A stretch of 61,006 bases of DNA from an uncultured Paraprevotella sp. (lineage in GTDB: Bacteria > Bacteroidota > Bacteroidia > Bacteroidales > Bacteroidaceae): NCBI GenBank assembly GCA_944321365.1, contig CALULA010000013.1:1-61006 (forward strand), read 5' to 3'. Each line of letters begins with the position of its first letter. The stretch's first letter is position 1. Below are positions 51,570 to 60,391 of the stretch, one piece after another. The notes beneath the pieces were generated by a model. The model did not search any database, was not told the origin of the DNA, and saw nothing but the letters and a program-made list of their open reading frames with translations. A program made the position numbers and the translations under genes.

Positions 51570-51966
51570 GGGGTTGACATGGATTTGACAGCAGGATGGA
51601 ATGGTATGTAAGCATGCAGAGGGTCGGTGATTTCCTCTATAATCTCAGTTACCAAAGATTTATCTGGCGAAAACAAATACGCTCTCGCTGCGTAATCGAA
51701 GTACAGTAGATTACCTTTATTTCGGCACCAGGTGCTGAAACGGGACATCACTCGGAAGCTGTCGCTCCGAAGCATTCCGGTCCAGTGGTGCAGCAAAATC
51801 GGAGATAGCCGCCTGCGGCCTCGCGCAGTCGGTGAATTTTTTAGAGGATAAGGTGTAGATGGGTAGCTTGGGTCTTGTCTGCACACGAAAACCGAAAGCC
51901 AGGATAAGCATGTAGAAAGCGTATGGTTTCCCTGTTTGGACGAGGGTTCGATTCCCTCCAGCTCCA
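51570..51966 (+). ncRNA. ssrA: transfer-messenger RNA
   Basis: The mature 5' end GGGGUUGACAUGG and the 3' end (GGTTCGATTCCCTCCAGCTCCA) form the tRNA-like half: the acceptor stem GGGGUUG pairs with CAGCUCC, and the T-arm has GGTTCGATTCC. The tag reading frame at 51666-51695 encodes GENKYALAA and then TAA. tmRNA rescues stalled ribosomes and marks the broken protein for proteolysis. The CCA end is not encoded (CGA follows). The length of about 397 nt is normal. Remembered Bacteroides tags read GENNYALAA, so position 4 seems to be Lys here. Confidence 0.96.
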
Positions 51967-52034
51967 CGATAAAGGCAGCCGGGCATCATTATGTTGCGGC
52001 TGTTTTTCCTTTTTTGAACAACATACTGTCCGAC

Positions 52035-53216
52035 ATGAAAGAACTATCATTGAAGTACGGATGCAATCCGAACCAAAAGCCCTCACGCATCTACATGACC
52101 GAGGGAGAATTACCTATCGAAGTATTGAACGGTCGCCCCGGATACATCAACTTTCTGGATGCCCTCAACGGCTGGCAGCTCGTCAAGGAACTGAAAGAGG
52201 CAACCGGCATGCCTGCCGCCACCTCGTTCAAGCATGTATCGCCCGCCGGAGCAGCCATCGGCCTGCCGCTGGACGACACGCTGCGCAAGATCTATTTCGT
52301 GGATGATGTGCAGTTGCCGCTCTCGCCCATTGCCTGTGCCTATGCCCGCGCACGAGGAGCCGACCGCATGTCGAGCTACGGCGACTTCATCGCCCTGAGC
52401 GATACCTGCGACGCTGCCACCGCCACGCTCATCAAGCGTGAAGTGAGCGATGGCATCATCGCACCGGACTACACGGAAGAGGCCCTGCAGATCCTGCGCG
52501 AGAAACGCAAGGGCACGTACAACGTCATCAAGATCGACCCGGACTACAGGCCCGCTCCCATCGAGAGCAAACAAGTGTTCGGCATCACCTTCGAGCAGGG
52601 ACGCAACGAGGTAAAACTGAACGATCCGGCCCTGTTCGAGAACGTGCCGACGGCCAACAAAAACTTCCCGGAAGAAGCCAAACGCGATCTGATGATTGCC
52701 CTCATCACCCTGAAGTACACGCAGAGCAACTCCGTGTGCTACGTGAAGGACGGACAGGCCATCGGCATCGGTGCCGGACAGCAGAGCCGCATCCACTGCA
52801 CACGTCTGGCCGGCAACAAGGCCGACATCTGGTGGCTGCGCCAGCACCCGAAAGTGATGAACCTGCCTTTCGTGGAGAAAATCCGCCGCGCCGACCGCGA
52901 CAACACCATCGACATCTACATCAGTGACGACTACATGGACGTGCTGGCCGACGGCGAGTGGCAGAAGTTCTTCACCGAACAGCCGGAGCCGCTCACCCGC
53001 GAGGAGAAGAAGGAATGGATCGCGAAGAACACGGGCGTGGCATTAGGCTCGGACGCTTTCTTCCCCTTCGGCGACAACATTGAGCGTGCCCACAAGAGTG
53101 GCGTGGAATACGTGGCGCAGGCCGGCGGCAGCGTGCGCGACGACCATGTCATCGAGACCTGCGACAAGTATTGCATCGCAATGGTCTTCACCGGCGTCCG
53201 CCTGTTCCACCATTAA
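52035..53216 (+). CDS. stand-alone AICAR transformylase (PurH C-terminal domain)
   Basis: The 393-residue protein corresponds only to the formyltransferase part of PurH: GYINFLDALNGWQLVKEL, the catalytic TSFKHVSPAGAAIG (K66-H67), LKYTQSNSVCYVKDGQAIGIGAGQQSRIHCTRLAGNKAD and SDAFFPFGDNIERA. It lacks the IMP cyclohydrolase (MGS-like) domain. It would formylate AICAR with 10-formyl-tetrahydrofolate in purine synthesis. Whether a bifunctional PurH exists elsewhere is unknown. It starts at ATG 52035, 69 bases after tmRNA, with no clear promoter between them. Confidence 0.9.
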   Translation: MKELSLKYGCNPNQKPSRIYMTEGELPIEVLNGRPGYINFLDALNGWQLVKELKEATGMPAATSFKHVSPAGAAIGLPLDDTLRKIYFVDDVQLPLSPIACAYARARGADRMSSYGDFIALSDTCDAATATLIKREVSDGIIAPDYTEEALQILREKRKGTYNVIKIDPDYRPAPIESKQVFGITFEQGRNEVKLNDPALFENVPTANKNFPEEAKRDLMIALITLKYTQSNSVCYVKDGQAIGIGAGQQSRIHCTRLAGNKADIWWLRQHPKVMNLPFVEKIRRADRDNTIDIYISDDYMDVLADGEWQKFFTEQPEPLTREEKKEWIAKNTGVALGSDAFFPFGDNIERAHKSGVEYVAQAGGSVRDDHVIETCDKYCIAMVFTGVRLFHH

Positions 53217-53228
53217 TCCGTAAAGACT

Positions 53229-53435
53229 ATGGCAAATTTCGGAGGCGACGACATCGACAAGGTCATCACGAGCGGCATCGTGTTCTCCGGTGCAAGAAAG
53301 CAACCGGAACAGAACGGTCGTAAGGTGAAGACCAAGGCCAAGAAGAAGGCCTACATCACAGGCGCACACGGCTCTGGTTCGGCCAAGATGAAAGCCGAAA
53401 TCCGCCAGCGCAGGGCCAACCGGCACAAGAAATGA
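53229..53435 (+). CDS. small basic protein of unknown function
   Basis: The 68-residue protein (MANFGGDDIDKVITSGIVFS, then very basic KVKTKAKKKAY and RQRRANRHKK) is not recognised. It follows the AICAR transformylase after 12 bases, so it is probably cotranscribed, and it is followed by a strong terminator. The charge would suit nucleic-acid or ribosome binding, but that is only inference from composition. Confidence 0.6.
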   Translation: MANFGGDDIDKVITSGIVFSGARKQPEQNGRKVKTKAKKKAYITGAHGSGSAKMKAEIRQRRANRHKK

Positions 53436-53457
53436 CGCAAAGCCCCCATAAGACCAC

Positions 53458-53517
53458 AACGGCAACCGGCTGTCGCGGGACAGATAAACGTCCTGTAACA
53501 GCCGGTTGCCGTTTTTT
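53458..53517. terminator. strong terminator
   Basis: The arms AACGGCAACCGGCTGT (53458-53473) and ACAGCCGGTTGCCGTT (53498-53513) pair over 16 bases, with a smaller inner stem, and are followed by TTTTTT. It separates the small protein from the convergent porin gene. Confidence 0.92.
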
Positions 53518-53539
53518 CGCCCGGTGATACCCGCAAGGG

Positions 53540-54661
53540 TCAGAACACGTACTGCAGGCGCACCTGGCCCAACAACAAGTCCTTGCGGTAGAAGTCGTTG
53601 CAGTGGTCGCCCACGAACACGTAGCTGCCGTTCACCTTCACACCGATATACTGGTTCAGATAGAAGTTCAGACCGAGGGACAGGTCATACGCCTCCCCGC
53701 CCAGGATGCCCGCATCGCCGTCGTTCAGGTCGGTATAGTTGAACCGTGCCGTCAGCTCTATGGCCTGGCGGCTCTTCGGCCGGCCCGGTATGGCATACAT
53801 CTCATCGTAGTCGAATCCGCGCCCCTTGATCAGGAAACCGGCCTGCACATAGCCGCCATGCGGGCGGTAGGCCTCGCCCACCGTGCGGTTGAAACGGTTC
53901 ATGAAATACTCGCCCTGCACCATGAAACGGGGAGCCGTGTAGAGCAGTTCCACCAGTCCTTTCAGTTCCGTCCCGGCATGGTCCACCGTAGCTTCCATCA
54001 TCGGTTCGGGGAACATGGAGGTCACCCCGTCGTTGGTCAGATCCAGTGTGGGCGGCGTCTCTGTGTTGACCTGCCTGGTGCGGAAAGAGAACGCACCGCC
54101 CACATGAAACAGCTGTTCCCCCACCTGCTTGCGCCATACAGCCCGCGAGGTGGACACGAAAGCATTCTTCCGCTCATCGTCGCCGAGCTTGTTGATGTCG
54201 TTATGCGTGTAGACGCCAGTGGCCGCATACCACGACGGATTGTAGAAGTGATAGGTCACACCCAGCTTACGGCTGTCGGTGAATGCCAGCACCGACCCGG
54301 CCGACTGATGGAAACGCATGTCCACCGTACTGATGAGCATGTCCATCGAATAAGGGTCGTAGGCATTGCCGAACGACAGGACACTGTTCTTGAAATGATA
54401 GTTCAGCAACAGGTCCTTGATGGCCACCTTTCCACCTCCCAGCCCGATATCGGCCTTCAGTTCATATTTCCCGTAAGTGGCCTTGAAGCCCACGCGGAAG
54501 TCCTCCAGCCGATAGTAACCTTGGGCATCGTCCTTTCCGTAACCGGAAACGGTGGCGTCCAGCAAGGCCCGCGAACGGAACTTGATGCTCAGGGGTTCGT
54601 CTGCCACCGCACTCCCGCAGAGCAGCACAAGGCCCAGGGCCGCACAGAGTAGCTTTCTCAT
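53540..54661 (-). CDS. outer-membrane porin (OprP/phosphate-selective porin-like)
   Basis: The 373-residue protein has a signal peptide (MRKLLCAALGLVLLCGSAVA) and beta-strand pattern of a 16-strand porin, ending in the aromatic LLLGQVRLQYVF. Segments such as YELKADIGLGGGKVAIKDLLLNYHF and VLSFGNAYDPYSMDMLIST are typical of the OprO/P-like group in Bacteroidetes. It would let a small substrate cross the outer membrane. Its start overlaps the ETF alpha stop by 4 bases, so it is coupled to that operon. The substrate may be the one oxidised by the operon's flavoenzyme. Confidence 0.82.
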   Translation of the reverse strand: MRKLLCAALGLVLLCGSAVADEPLSIKFRSRALLDATVSGYGKDDAQGYYRLEDFRVGFKATYGKYELKADIGLGGGKVAIKDLLLNYHFKNSVLSFGNAYDPYSMDMLISTVDMRFHQSAGSVLAFTDSRKLGVTYHFYNPSWYAATGVYTHNDINKLGDDERKNAFVSTSRAVWRKQVGEQLFHVGGAFSFRTRQVNTETPPTLDLTNDGVTSMFPEPMMEATVDHAGTELKGLVELLYTAPRFMVQGEYFMNRFNRTVGEAYRPHGGYVQAGFLIKGRGFDYDEMYAIPGRPKSRQAIELTARFNYTDLNDGDAGILGGEAYDLSLGLNFYLNQYIGVKVNGSYVFVGDHCNDFYRKDLLLGQVRLQYVF

Positions 54662-55866
54662 ACAACAGCCGGAATAAGGTTCATCAACTGCGGCAGGGCC
54701 TCTTCCACCGGGAGAGCCAGCCCGTAGTCGGCCACACTGAAGATGGGGGCCGTGCGGTCGGGGTTCACCGCGATGATGGTGCGTGCCCCCGTAATGGCTG
54801 CCGTATGCTGTATCTGTCCACTGATGCCGATGGCGATGTAGAGGTCCGGTGCCACCGTATGGCCCGTCTGTCCCACCTGTACAGAGGCGTCCACCAGTCC
54901 GGCCTCAACAGCGGCCCGCGAACCGGCTACGGCAGCCCCGATGCGGTCGGCCAGCCGGCGGATTTCGGCCACACAGGCCTTGTCCTTCACGCCGCGCCCT
55001 ATACCTATTATAATATGGCTGCCCTCCAGTGAGTCGCCTCCGGCGGCTTCTGCCGTTTCGTTCAATACGCTCACCCGGCTGTCCATCGCGAACGCGCTGT
55101 AATCATGGCGCACCACCTCGCCCTTGCGGGCGGTGTCGGCCTCCAGTGCTTTCATCACGCCCGGACGCACCGATGCCATCTGCGGACGGTGGGTGGGGTT
55201 GACGATGGTGGCCATCAGGTTGCCGCCAAAGGCCGGACGAATCTGATGCAGCAGCCCGCTCTCGGTGTCGATATCCAGTTCCGTGCAGTCTGCCGTCAGT
55301 CCTGTATGGAGCAGGGCGGCCAGGCGGGCCGACAGACCACGTCCGCGCTGTGTGGCCCCCACCAGCAGGATGTCCGGATGCAGGCGTCCGGCCAGATCGG
55401 CCAGCACACGGGAGTAGTTCTCCTCCACAAACTGTCCTAATGCAGGTGCCTCAACCACATGTACGCGATCGGCACCACAGGCTATCAGTTCTTGGGCCAG
55501 GGCGGCTATCCTACCGCCCACCAGGACCGCCTCAACGGGCTGCCGAAGCTTGGCAGAGAGTGCCACCGCCTTGCCCAGCAGTTCGCGACTCACCGGTGCA
55601 AGGGCACCGTCCTCTACCTCGGCCAGCACCCAGATGCCGCTCGTCTCCTGCTTCGGAGCCTCAGCCGCCGGGGCCACCTCATCCATCTCAAGGGCACCCA
55701 CCGGACACGACTGCACGCAACTGCCGCACAAACGGCAACGGTCGGCATCGATTTTCGGAAAATCGCCCATCTCTATCGCCTGATAGGCACAACTGCTGGC
55801 ACAAAGGCCGCAACCCACACAAAGTTCCTCCTGCACACGTAGGGGAAATGCTCTATTCTTACTCAT
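54658..55866 (-). CDS. etfA: electron-transfer flavoprotein alpha subunit with N-terminal ferredoxin domain
   Basis: The 402-residue protein begins with two 4Fe-4S motifs (CVGCGLCASSC and CRLCGSCVQSCPVG, residues 16-58). The ETF alpha part follows, with the FAD-binding C-terminal end (GSHIIIGIGRGVK, GQTGHTVAPDLYIAIGISGQIQHTAAITGARTIIAVN). Ferredoxin-fused alpha subunits occur in anaerobes, where ETF can join low-potential electron carriers. It should pair with the beta subunit upstream, and receive electrons from the FAD oxidoreductase of the same operon. Confidence 0.93.
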   Translation of the reverse strand: MSKNRAFPLRVQEELCVGCGLCASSCAYQAIEMGDFPKIDADRCRLCGSCVQSCPVGALEMDEVAPAAEAPKQETSGIWVLAEVEDGALAPVSRELLGKAVALSAKLRQPVEAVLVGGRIAALAQELIACGADRVHVVEAPALGQFVEENYSRVLADLAGRLHPDILLVGATQRGRGLSARLAALLHTGLTADCTELDIDTESGLLHQIRPAFGGNLMATIVNPTHRPQMASVRPGVMKALEADTARKGEVVRHDYSAFAMDSRVSVLNETAEAAGGDSLEGSHIIIGIGRGVKDKACVAEIRRLADRIGAAVAGSRAAVEAGLVDASVQVGQTGHTVAPDLYIAIGISGQIQHTAAITGARTIIAVNPDRTAPIFSVADYGLALPVEEALPQLMNLIPAVV

Positions 55867-55884
55867 ATCCTTGTTTTCTGTTGA

Positions 55885-56667
55885 CTATTTGTTCTGAAAC
55901 TGCATGGCATCACGCAGCACGGCAGCCAGTGCCGGGGCATCGGCCAGCCACACCATCTCCTTCTCCCGCTGCGGCACTTCGGTCGTCACCACCCGCGTGG
56001 GCGAGGCATACAGCCCCACCTCATCGGGCGAGAGGCCCAGTTCGTCCTCGCCCCAGCATTCCACTTCCTGCTGCTGCGCCCACCGCCAGCCGGACAGGGT
56101 GGGTGCCTCCAGGGCACAGTTCTCCCGGCCCACCATCAGAGCACAGGGCAACGACACCTCCACCTGCTGGCGGACACGGCCTGCCAGCTTCACCGCACGC
56201 AGACGACCGTCTGCCACACCGTCCACCGAGGCCAGCCACGTCAACTGGGGAATGTCCAAATGAGCGGCCACCTCCGGACCTACCTGGGCCGTGTCGCCAT
56301 CAATAGCCATGCGGCCGAAGAACAGCAGGTCATACTCCCCTATCCTACGCACGGCGGCGGCCAGCACCAGACTGGTACACCACGTATCGCTTCCGGCAAA
56401 GGCCCGCGACGAGAGCAGCACCGCACGGTCGGCCCCGCGCTGCAGAGTCTCGCGCAGAACGGCATCGGCCGAAGCCGGTCCCATGCTGACGGCCACCACC
56501 TCGGCCCCCGTACTGCGTTTCAGCGTCACGGCCATCTGCAGGGCATGCAGGTCGTCGGGGTTGGTCTGGCACAGTGCCGAAGAGCGTTTCAGTGTCTTGG
56601 TCTGTTCGTCCATCTCCACTTTCGTGGACAATGGCACCTGTTTCAGAAATACGATATATCTTTTCAT
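55885..56667 (-). CDS. etfB: electron-transfer flavoprotein beta subunit
   Basis: The 260-residue protein starts MKRYIVFLKQVPLSTKVEMDEQTKTLKR and has NPDDLHALQMAVTLK, LLFFGRMAIDGDTAQVGPEVAAHLDIPQLTW and later LPCALMVG. It is the AMP- and FAD-binding partner of ETF alpha. The gene order beta then alpha and the 18-base gap support a heterodimer. The upstream oxidoreductase gene ends 36 bases earlier. Confidence 0.93.
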   Translation of the reverse strand: MKRYIVFLKQVPLSTKVEMDEQTKTLKRSSALCQTNPDDLHALQMAVTLKRSTGAEVVAVSMGPASADAVLRETLQRGADRAVLLSSRAFAGSDTWCTSLVLAAAVRRIGEYDLLFFGRMAIDGDTAQVGPEVAAHLDIPQLTWLASVDGVADGRLRAVKLAGRVRQQVEVSLPCALMVGRENCALEAPTLSGWRWAQQQEVECWGEDELGLSPDEVGLYASPTRVVTTEVPQREKEMVWLADAPALAAVLRDAMQFQNK

Positions 56668-56703
56668 TGCTATCCTCTAAATCTGTTTTACATTCTCTTT
56701 GAA

Positions 56704-57933
56704 CTATCCGCCTTTCTTGTTGGAACGGGCATCGGCACAACGTTTCTGGAACTCGGCCGAGAACGGATCCACCTCGCCGAAACGTTCGGGGACGAACAGG
56801 GCCGGATCTACGAAAGGCTCCTCGTGCAGCATCAGTTCCGCTGCCAGCCGTCCCATACCGCCGCCGGCTGCCACGCCACCACCGCAACAGCCGGTGACGG
56901 TGTACAGACCGCTATAGCGTTTCACGGGACCGATGATGAACTTGGCATCCGGCACGTAACATGACGGTCCGGCCATGTAGTGCGCGATGCCCAGGTCGTC
57001 TATGTCCGGCAGATAACGCTTCAGCAGCGGGGCGCCTTCGTCCAGCACCTGCCATTTGGCCGCCTGATTGAAATCGAAGTCCTCCAGCTTGTCGGTCAGC
57101 GTGGAAGGGTCGAACGACTGGCACTGGCTCTCACGCAGGCCGATGATGAGTGCCCCCACGTCCGAACGGGTGAAAGCCCGTGCGTCGGGTATCACCGTGA
57201 AAGGATGGTTCACGGGGAAACGCTCCTTGTCGATACCCGTAATCCAGAAGTGGCTCCGTACCGGCGTGAAAGGCAACCCCACCTGCAACGGACGCATCAG
57301 CAGATTGGCCCACGACCCGGCAGCGTTCACCACCAGCGGTGCGTGCAGCACCGTGCCGTCTGCCAGCTCTACGCCTGTCACGGCATCGCCCTCGGCCACG
57401 ATGCGCTTCACCTTGCAGCCCGACCGCAGCTCAACGCCCAGCGCACGGGCCGCACGGGCATAACCCGAACACAGCAGGGCCGAATCGATGAACGCATCCG
57501 TGGGCATGTAGAGTGCCACGTCGACAGCCGACACTTCCATCCAGGGCAACAGTTCCTTGGTACGCTCGCGGCTGATGCGCTCGTTCGGTATGCCGAAGCG
57601 ACCAGCCGCAGCCTCCAGGGCCTCCACCTCTTTCAGCGAAGCCTCGGACGAGGCGATGGTCACACTGCCGCACTGCTGCAGCTCCAGTGATTCGCCCAAC
57701 AGCTGTTCTATCTCGGCGATGCAGTCATAGGTCTCCTGCACCAGTTCCATCAGGGCCGGTTTGGTCCGCGCCCTGGTCAGCAGACAGGCCGCACGGGCCG
57801 ATGCCTGCGATGCTATCTCGTTCGCCTCCAGCAGCAGGATGTTTCCCGCCTTACGCTTGGCCAGCTGGTAGGCCGTGGCGCAGCCCAGCAGACCGCCGCC
57901 CACGATGATAATATCATATTCTCTTGTTGTCAT
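56704..57933 (-). CDS. FAD-dependent oxidoreductase (DAO family)
   Basis: The 409-residue protein starts MTTREYDIIIVGGGLLGCATAYQLAKR, the GxGxxG FAD loop of the D-amino-acid oxidase/sarcosine/hydroxyglutarate dehydrogenase group. Later it has VVNAAGSWANLL and a C-terminal FAD-contact GLYTVTGCCGGGVAAGGGMGRLAAELM. The substrate is probably a secondary or D-amino acid, or a 2-hydroxy acid; the sequence alone does not decide. Context suggests electrons pass to the ETF encoded just downstream rather than to oxygen. The transporter upstream ends 3 bases before its start. Confidence 0.88.
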   Translation of the reverse strand: MTTREYDIIIVGGGLLGCATAYQLAKRKAGNILLLEANEIASQASARAACLLTRARTKPALMELVQETYDCIAEIEQLLGESLELQQCGSVTIASSEASLKEVEALEAAAGRFGIPNERISRERTKELLPWMEVSAVDVALYMPTDAFIDSALLCSGYARAARALGVELRSGCKVKRIVAEGDAVTGVELADGTVLHAPLVVNAAGSWANLLMRPLQVGLPFTPVRSHFWITGIDKERFPVNHPFTVIPDARAFTRSDVGALIIGLRESQCQSFDPSTLTDKLEDFDFNQAAKWQVLDEGAPLLKRYLPDIDDLGIAHYMAGPSCYVPDAKFIIGPVKRYSGLYTVTGCCGGGVAAGGGMGRLAAELMLHEEPFVDPALFVPERFGEVDPFSAEFQKRCADARSNKKGG

Positions 57934-57936
57934 AGT

Positions 57937-59259
57937 TCAAATCACGTTATATTGGGGATTCATGCACAGGGTCTCCTCTTCTACAGCCACACGGCGGACC
58001 CGCGTAGACTGGTACTTGCGCCAGATCAGGACGGCAGCCACCGTGAACAGCACCGCACAGACACCTCCCACCGTTGCCGACAGGTGGTTGAAGAAAGCGA
58101 ACCACTCCATGTCGATGTTCAGCAGTTCCTTGGTAGACAGCAGCGTGACCGTGCCCAGATAGCCGATGAAGTCGATGATGGCGATGAAGAAGCCCACATT
58201 ACCCTTCACCCGGAAGCAGGCGATGAAACGGTCGAAGAAGATGGTCTGGAACGTCAGATAGGCGATGTACAGACACAGGCTCTGGATGAACAGCCACGTC
58301 ACGGGCTGCAGGTCGAGGCTCTCATAGCTCAGCGAGACATAAGTCATCACCAGACAGCCCGCAATGACCAGGCCCATCAGCGTCATCAGAGCCTTGATGT
58401 TGCTGCGGAAGAAGATGAAAGCGGCAAAGATGCCCAGGATAATCAGTGTCACCACAGTGTCGATGCGGGCGAAGAGCCACGACGACTGGTTGCTCATGTC
58501 GATGATGTTCACCAGAAAGTCCTCCTTGATGTCGCGCAGCACCAGCAGCATGAAGTTGCCCACGAACAACAGTGTCAATATCGGGGCATACTTGAGGAAC
58601 AGGGCTTTGCGCCCGTTATGGTCCAGTGTCACGCGCTCGTTACGCAGTTCGATGTCCTCAGTCGTGGGACGCGGCAGACGCTTGAGCAGGTAACCCATCA
58701 GCACCAGCAGCGGCAGGGCGAAACCGCCGATGACGGCCGGCATCCAGAACTGGTCGATGTGCATGTCGTTCATGGCAAAGAGACCGAAACTCTTGGCCAC
58801 GCCGGAGCTGAACACCATACTCACGCCCAGCAGACTGGCCAGCATATCCGTCACCTTGCGGCCCTCGATGAAGCTGAAGATGACGCCCCACATGCAGCCC
58901 AGCGAAAGACCGTTGACAAACATGGCCACCACATTGAACGGCATGGGCAACAGCCCGAAACCAATCAGTGCCGCCTCGGCCAGCACAGCCGACCAGACGA
59001 AAAAGCGGAAGCGGTTCTCACGTTTCAGCTCAGAAATCAGCTTGATGCCGAAGAACTTGGCTATCACATAACCCAGAATCTGAATCGTGGTCACAGCAAT
59101 CTTGTAGTCCGTGCCCATAAATGTCAAGCCGTCGAACGAAGCGGCCGTATAAGGTTTGCGCAGGGCATAAACCAAAGAATAGGAAAGCAGGGCGGCACCT
59201 CCCGCCCAAAGGATCAGAAGCAGATCCGAACATGTCTTGTTTTTTGCGATTTTATCCAT
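57937..59259 (-). CDS. MFS-type transporter (DUF5690-like)
   Basis: The 440-residue protein has about 12 membrane helices. It starts MDKIAKNKTCSDLLLILWAGGAALLSYSLVYALRKPYTAASFDGL and contains FGIKLISELKRENRFRFF and VNGLSLGCMWGVIFSFIEGRKVTDML, like organophosphate/MFS carriers and DUF5690. Substrate unknown. It is the first gene of the operon and has a -7 box (TAGCTTTG) upstream. The putative regulator is divergent. Confidence 0.85.
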   Translation of the reverse strand: MDKIAKNKTCSDLLLILWAGGAALLSYSLVYALRKPYTAASFDGLTFMGTDYKIAVTTIQILGYVIAKFFGIKLISELKRENRFRFFVWSAVLAEAALIGFGLLPMPFNVVAMFVNGLSLGCMWGVIFSFIEGRKVTDMLASLLGVSMVFSSGVAKSFGLFAMNDMHIDQFWMPAVIGGFALPLLVLMGYLLKRLPRPTTEDIELRNERVTLDHNGRKALFLKYAPILTLLFVGNFMLLVLRDIKEDFLVNIIDMSNQSSWLFARIDTVVTLIILGIFAAFIFFRSNIKALMTLMGLVIAGCLVMTYVSLSYESLDLQPVTWLFIQSLCLYIAYLTFQTIFFDRFIACFRVKGNVGFFIAIIDFIGYLGTVTLLSTKELLNIDMEWFAFFNHLSATVGGVCAVLFTVAAVLIWRKYQSTRVRRVAVEEETLCMNPQYNVI

Positions 59260-59282
59260 AACCAGTTTTTTGTTTCCGGCTG

Positions 59283-59290
59283 CAAAGCTA
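59283..59290 (-). promoter_or_regulatory. -7 element of the transporter/ETF operon
   Basis: TAGCTTTG on the minus strand matches TAnnTTTG and lies 23 bases before the start. The -33 region is weak, so an activator may be needed. Confidence 0.45.
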
Positions 59291-59357
59291 TGGCAAACCT
59301 CCCGCTGAAAAAATTAATTCATCATGTATCATAAACTCATTATCAGCTGTTTTTATA

Positions 59358-59419
59358 ATGCAATCTTAATTACATAATAATGAAGCAAGTTAGAAACATG
59401 ATTGTAATAATGATTGCAT
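59358..59419. promoter_or_regulatory. inverted repeat, possible operator
   Basis: ATGCAATC (59358-59365) and GATTGCAT (59412-59419) form a perfect 8-base inverted repeat with 46 bases between. The second arm overlaps the -7 box of the regulator gene. A regulator bound to both arms could repress its own gene and affect the divergent operon. Confidence 0.4.
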
Positions 59420-59426
59420 ACCTTTG
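59419..59426 (+). promoter_or_regulatory. -7 element of the regulator gene
   Basis: TACCTTTG matches the consensus and lies 17 bases before the ATG at 59444. Confidence 0.5.
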
Positions 59427-59443
59427 CACCAAACAACCGACAA

Positions 59444-60343
59444 ATGGACAAATTAGTAACTCTCTACGAACGGATGCGCAAGCTGCGCGAGGCGGGCGTG
59501 CGCATGAAGGACATCTCGGAAGAGACGGGCATCGCCTCCAGCGTGCTCTCCTCACTCTACTCTTCCGTACTACCCACTTTCATCAACCAGATTTCCGCCG
59601 GCTGCGACAAGGACACGGCCCTGGACCAGGGGCTGCAACAGGTGAACAACGTGTCGAAACGCAAGCTGCTGGGCTGTCTGGACGAACTGTACGACAAGGT
59701 GAGCCACATGGAGCCGCGCTTCGTGTCGAACAAGAACAACGGCCGCCCTTTCCTGGACGACATCGAAAAGGAGGCCATCAAATACCTGCCCAATGCGGGC
59801 ATCTACACAGGACTGTACATGTCCTACAGCTCGGCCTCTTTCTGCGACGGGCTGAAAGTGGAGCCTTATATGATTGTCTCCATCGTGGACGGCGACACCA
59901 TGCCCAAGGTCTACTGCCAGAACATGTCGGGCGACTACTACACGGGCGTAGGGCTGTTCTCCCCCTTCCAGATCGGCTACCTGATGTTCAACGAGCAGAA
60001 GCGGCTGCAGCTGGCCCTGAAAGTGGTCTACCTGCAACTGCCCATCATCGAATATCCGGCCATCATCAAAGGCATCTATCTGACCCACGACTACAACCGC
60101 AACCCCATCGCCCGCCGCATCCTCTTCGTCCGTCAGGGCGATGAAATCCCGTTGGAGGAATTCGCCGAACTGCGCACGGAAGTCATCCCCAAGGAACAGT
60201 TCACGGGCGAACTGGCCGACTACTACAACTACACCTGCGGCGACGAAGATGTCATCCGCAGCATGATGCTCATCTCGCCCGACAAGAACCTCAAAGAGCT
60301 GAAGCGCGAAAAGGAATTGCTCAAGATCCTGCAAGGCAAATAA
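59444..60343 (+). CDS. helix-turn-helix regulator-like protein
   Basis: The 299-residue protein has an N-terminal helix-turn-helix-like stretch (LREAGVRMKDISEETGIASSVLSSLYSSVLP, residues 11-41) and a longer unrecognised domain (residues 95-230, YTGLYMSYSSASFCDGLKVEPYMIVSIVDGDTMPKVYCQNMSGDYYTG) that could sense a ligand. It ends in a charged helix. I do not know the family name. ATG 59444 was chosen; the frame extends back to 59414 through the promoter. It is divergent from the transporter/ETF operon and is the likely regulator of it. Confidence 0.78.
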   Translation: MDKLVTLYERMRKLREAGVRMKDISEETGIASSVLSSLYSSVLPTFINQISAGCDKDTALDQGLQQVNNVSKRKLLGCLDELYDKVSHMEPRFVSNKNNGRPFLDDIEKEAIKYLPNAGIYTGLYMSYSSASFCDGLKVEPYMIVSIVDGDTMPKVYCQNMSGDYYTGVGLFSPFQIGYLMFNEQKRLQLALKVVYLQLPIIEYPAIIKGIYLTHDYNRNPIARRILFVRQGDEIPLEEFAELRTEVIPKEQFTGELADYYNYTCGDEDVIRSMMLISPDKNLKELKREKELLKILQGK

Positions 60344-60391
60344 CGGCACCGCCGCCACCGCCCGCCTGGCCCTGCTGCCACACCACCCGCT

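Noticed and set aside
51560..52086. Several minus-strand frames across 51.56-52.09 kb, one starting MELEGIEPSSKQGNHTLS.
   Set aside because: They are antisense to the tmRNA gene. The ELEGIEPS reading is a well-known false translation of tRNA-like T-arm sequence.
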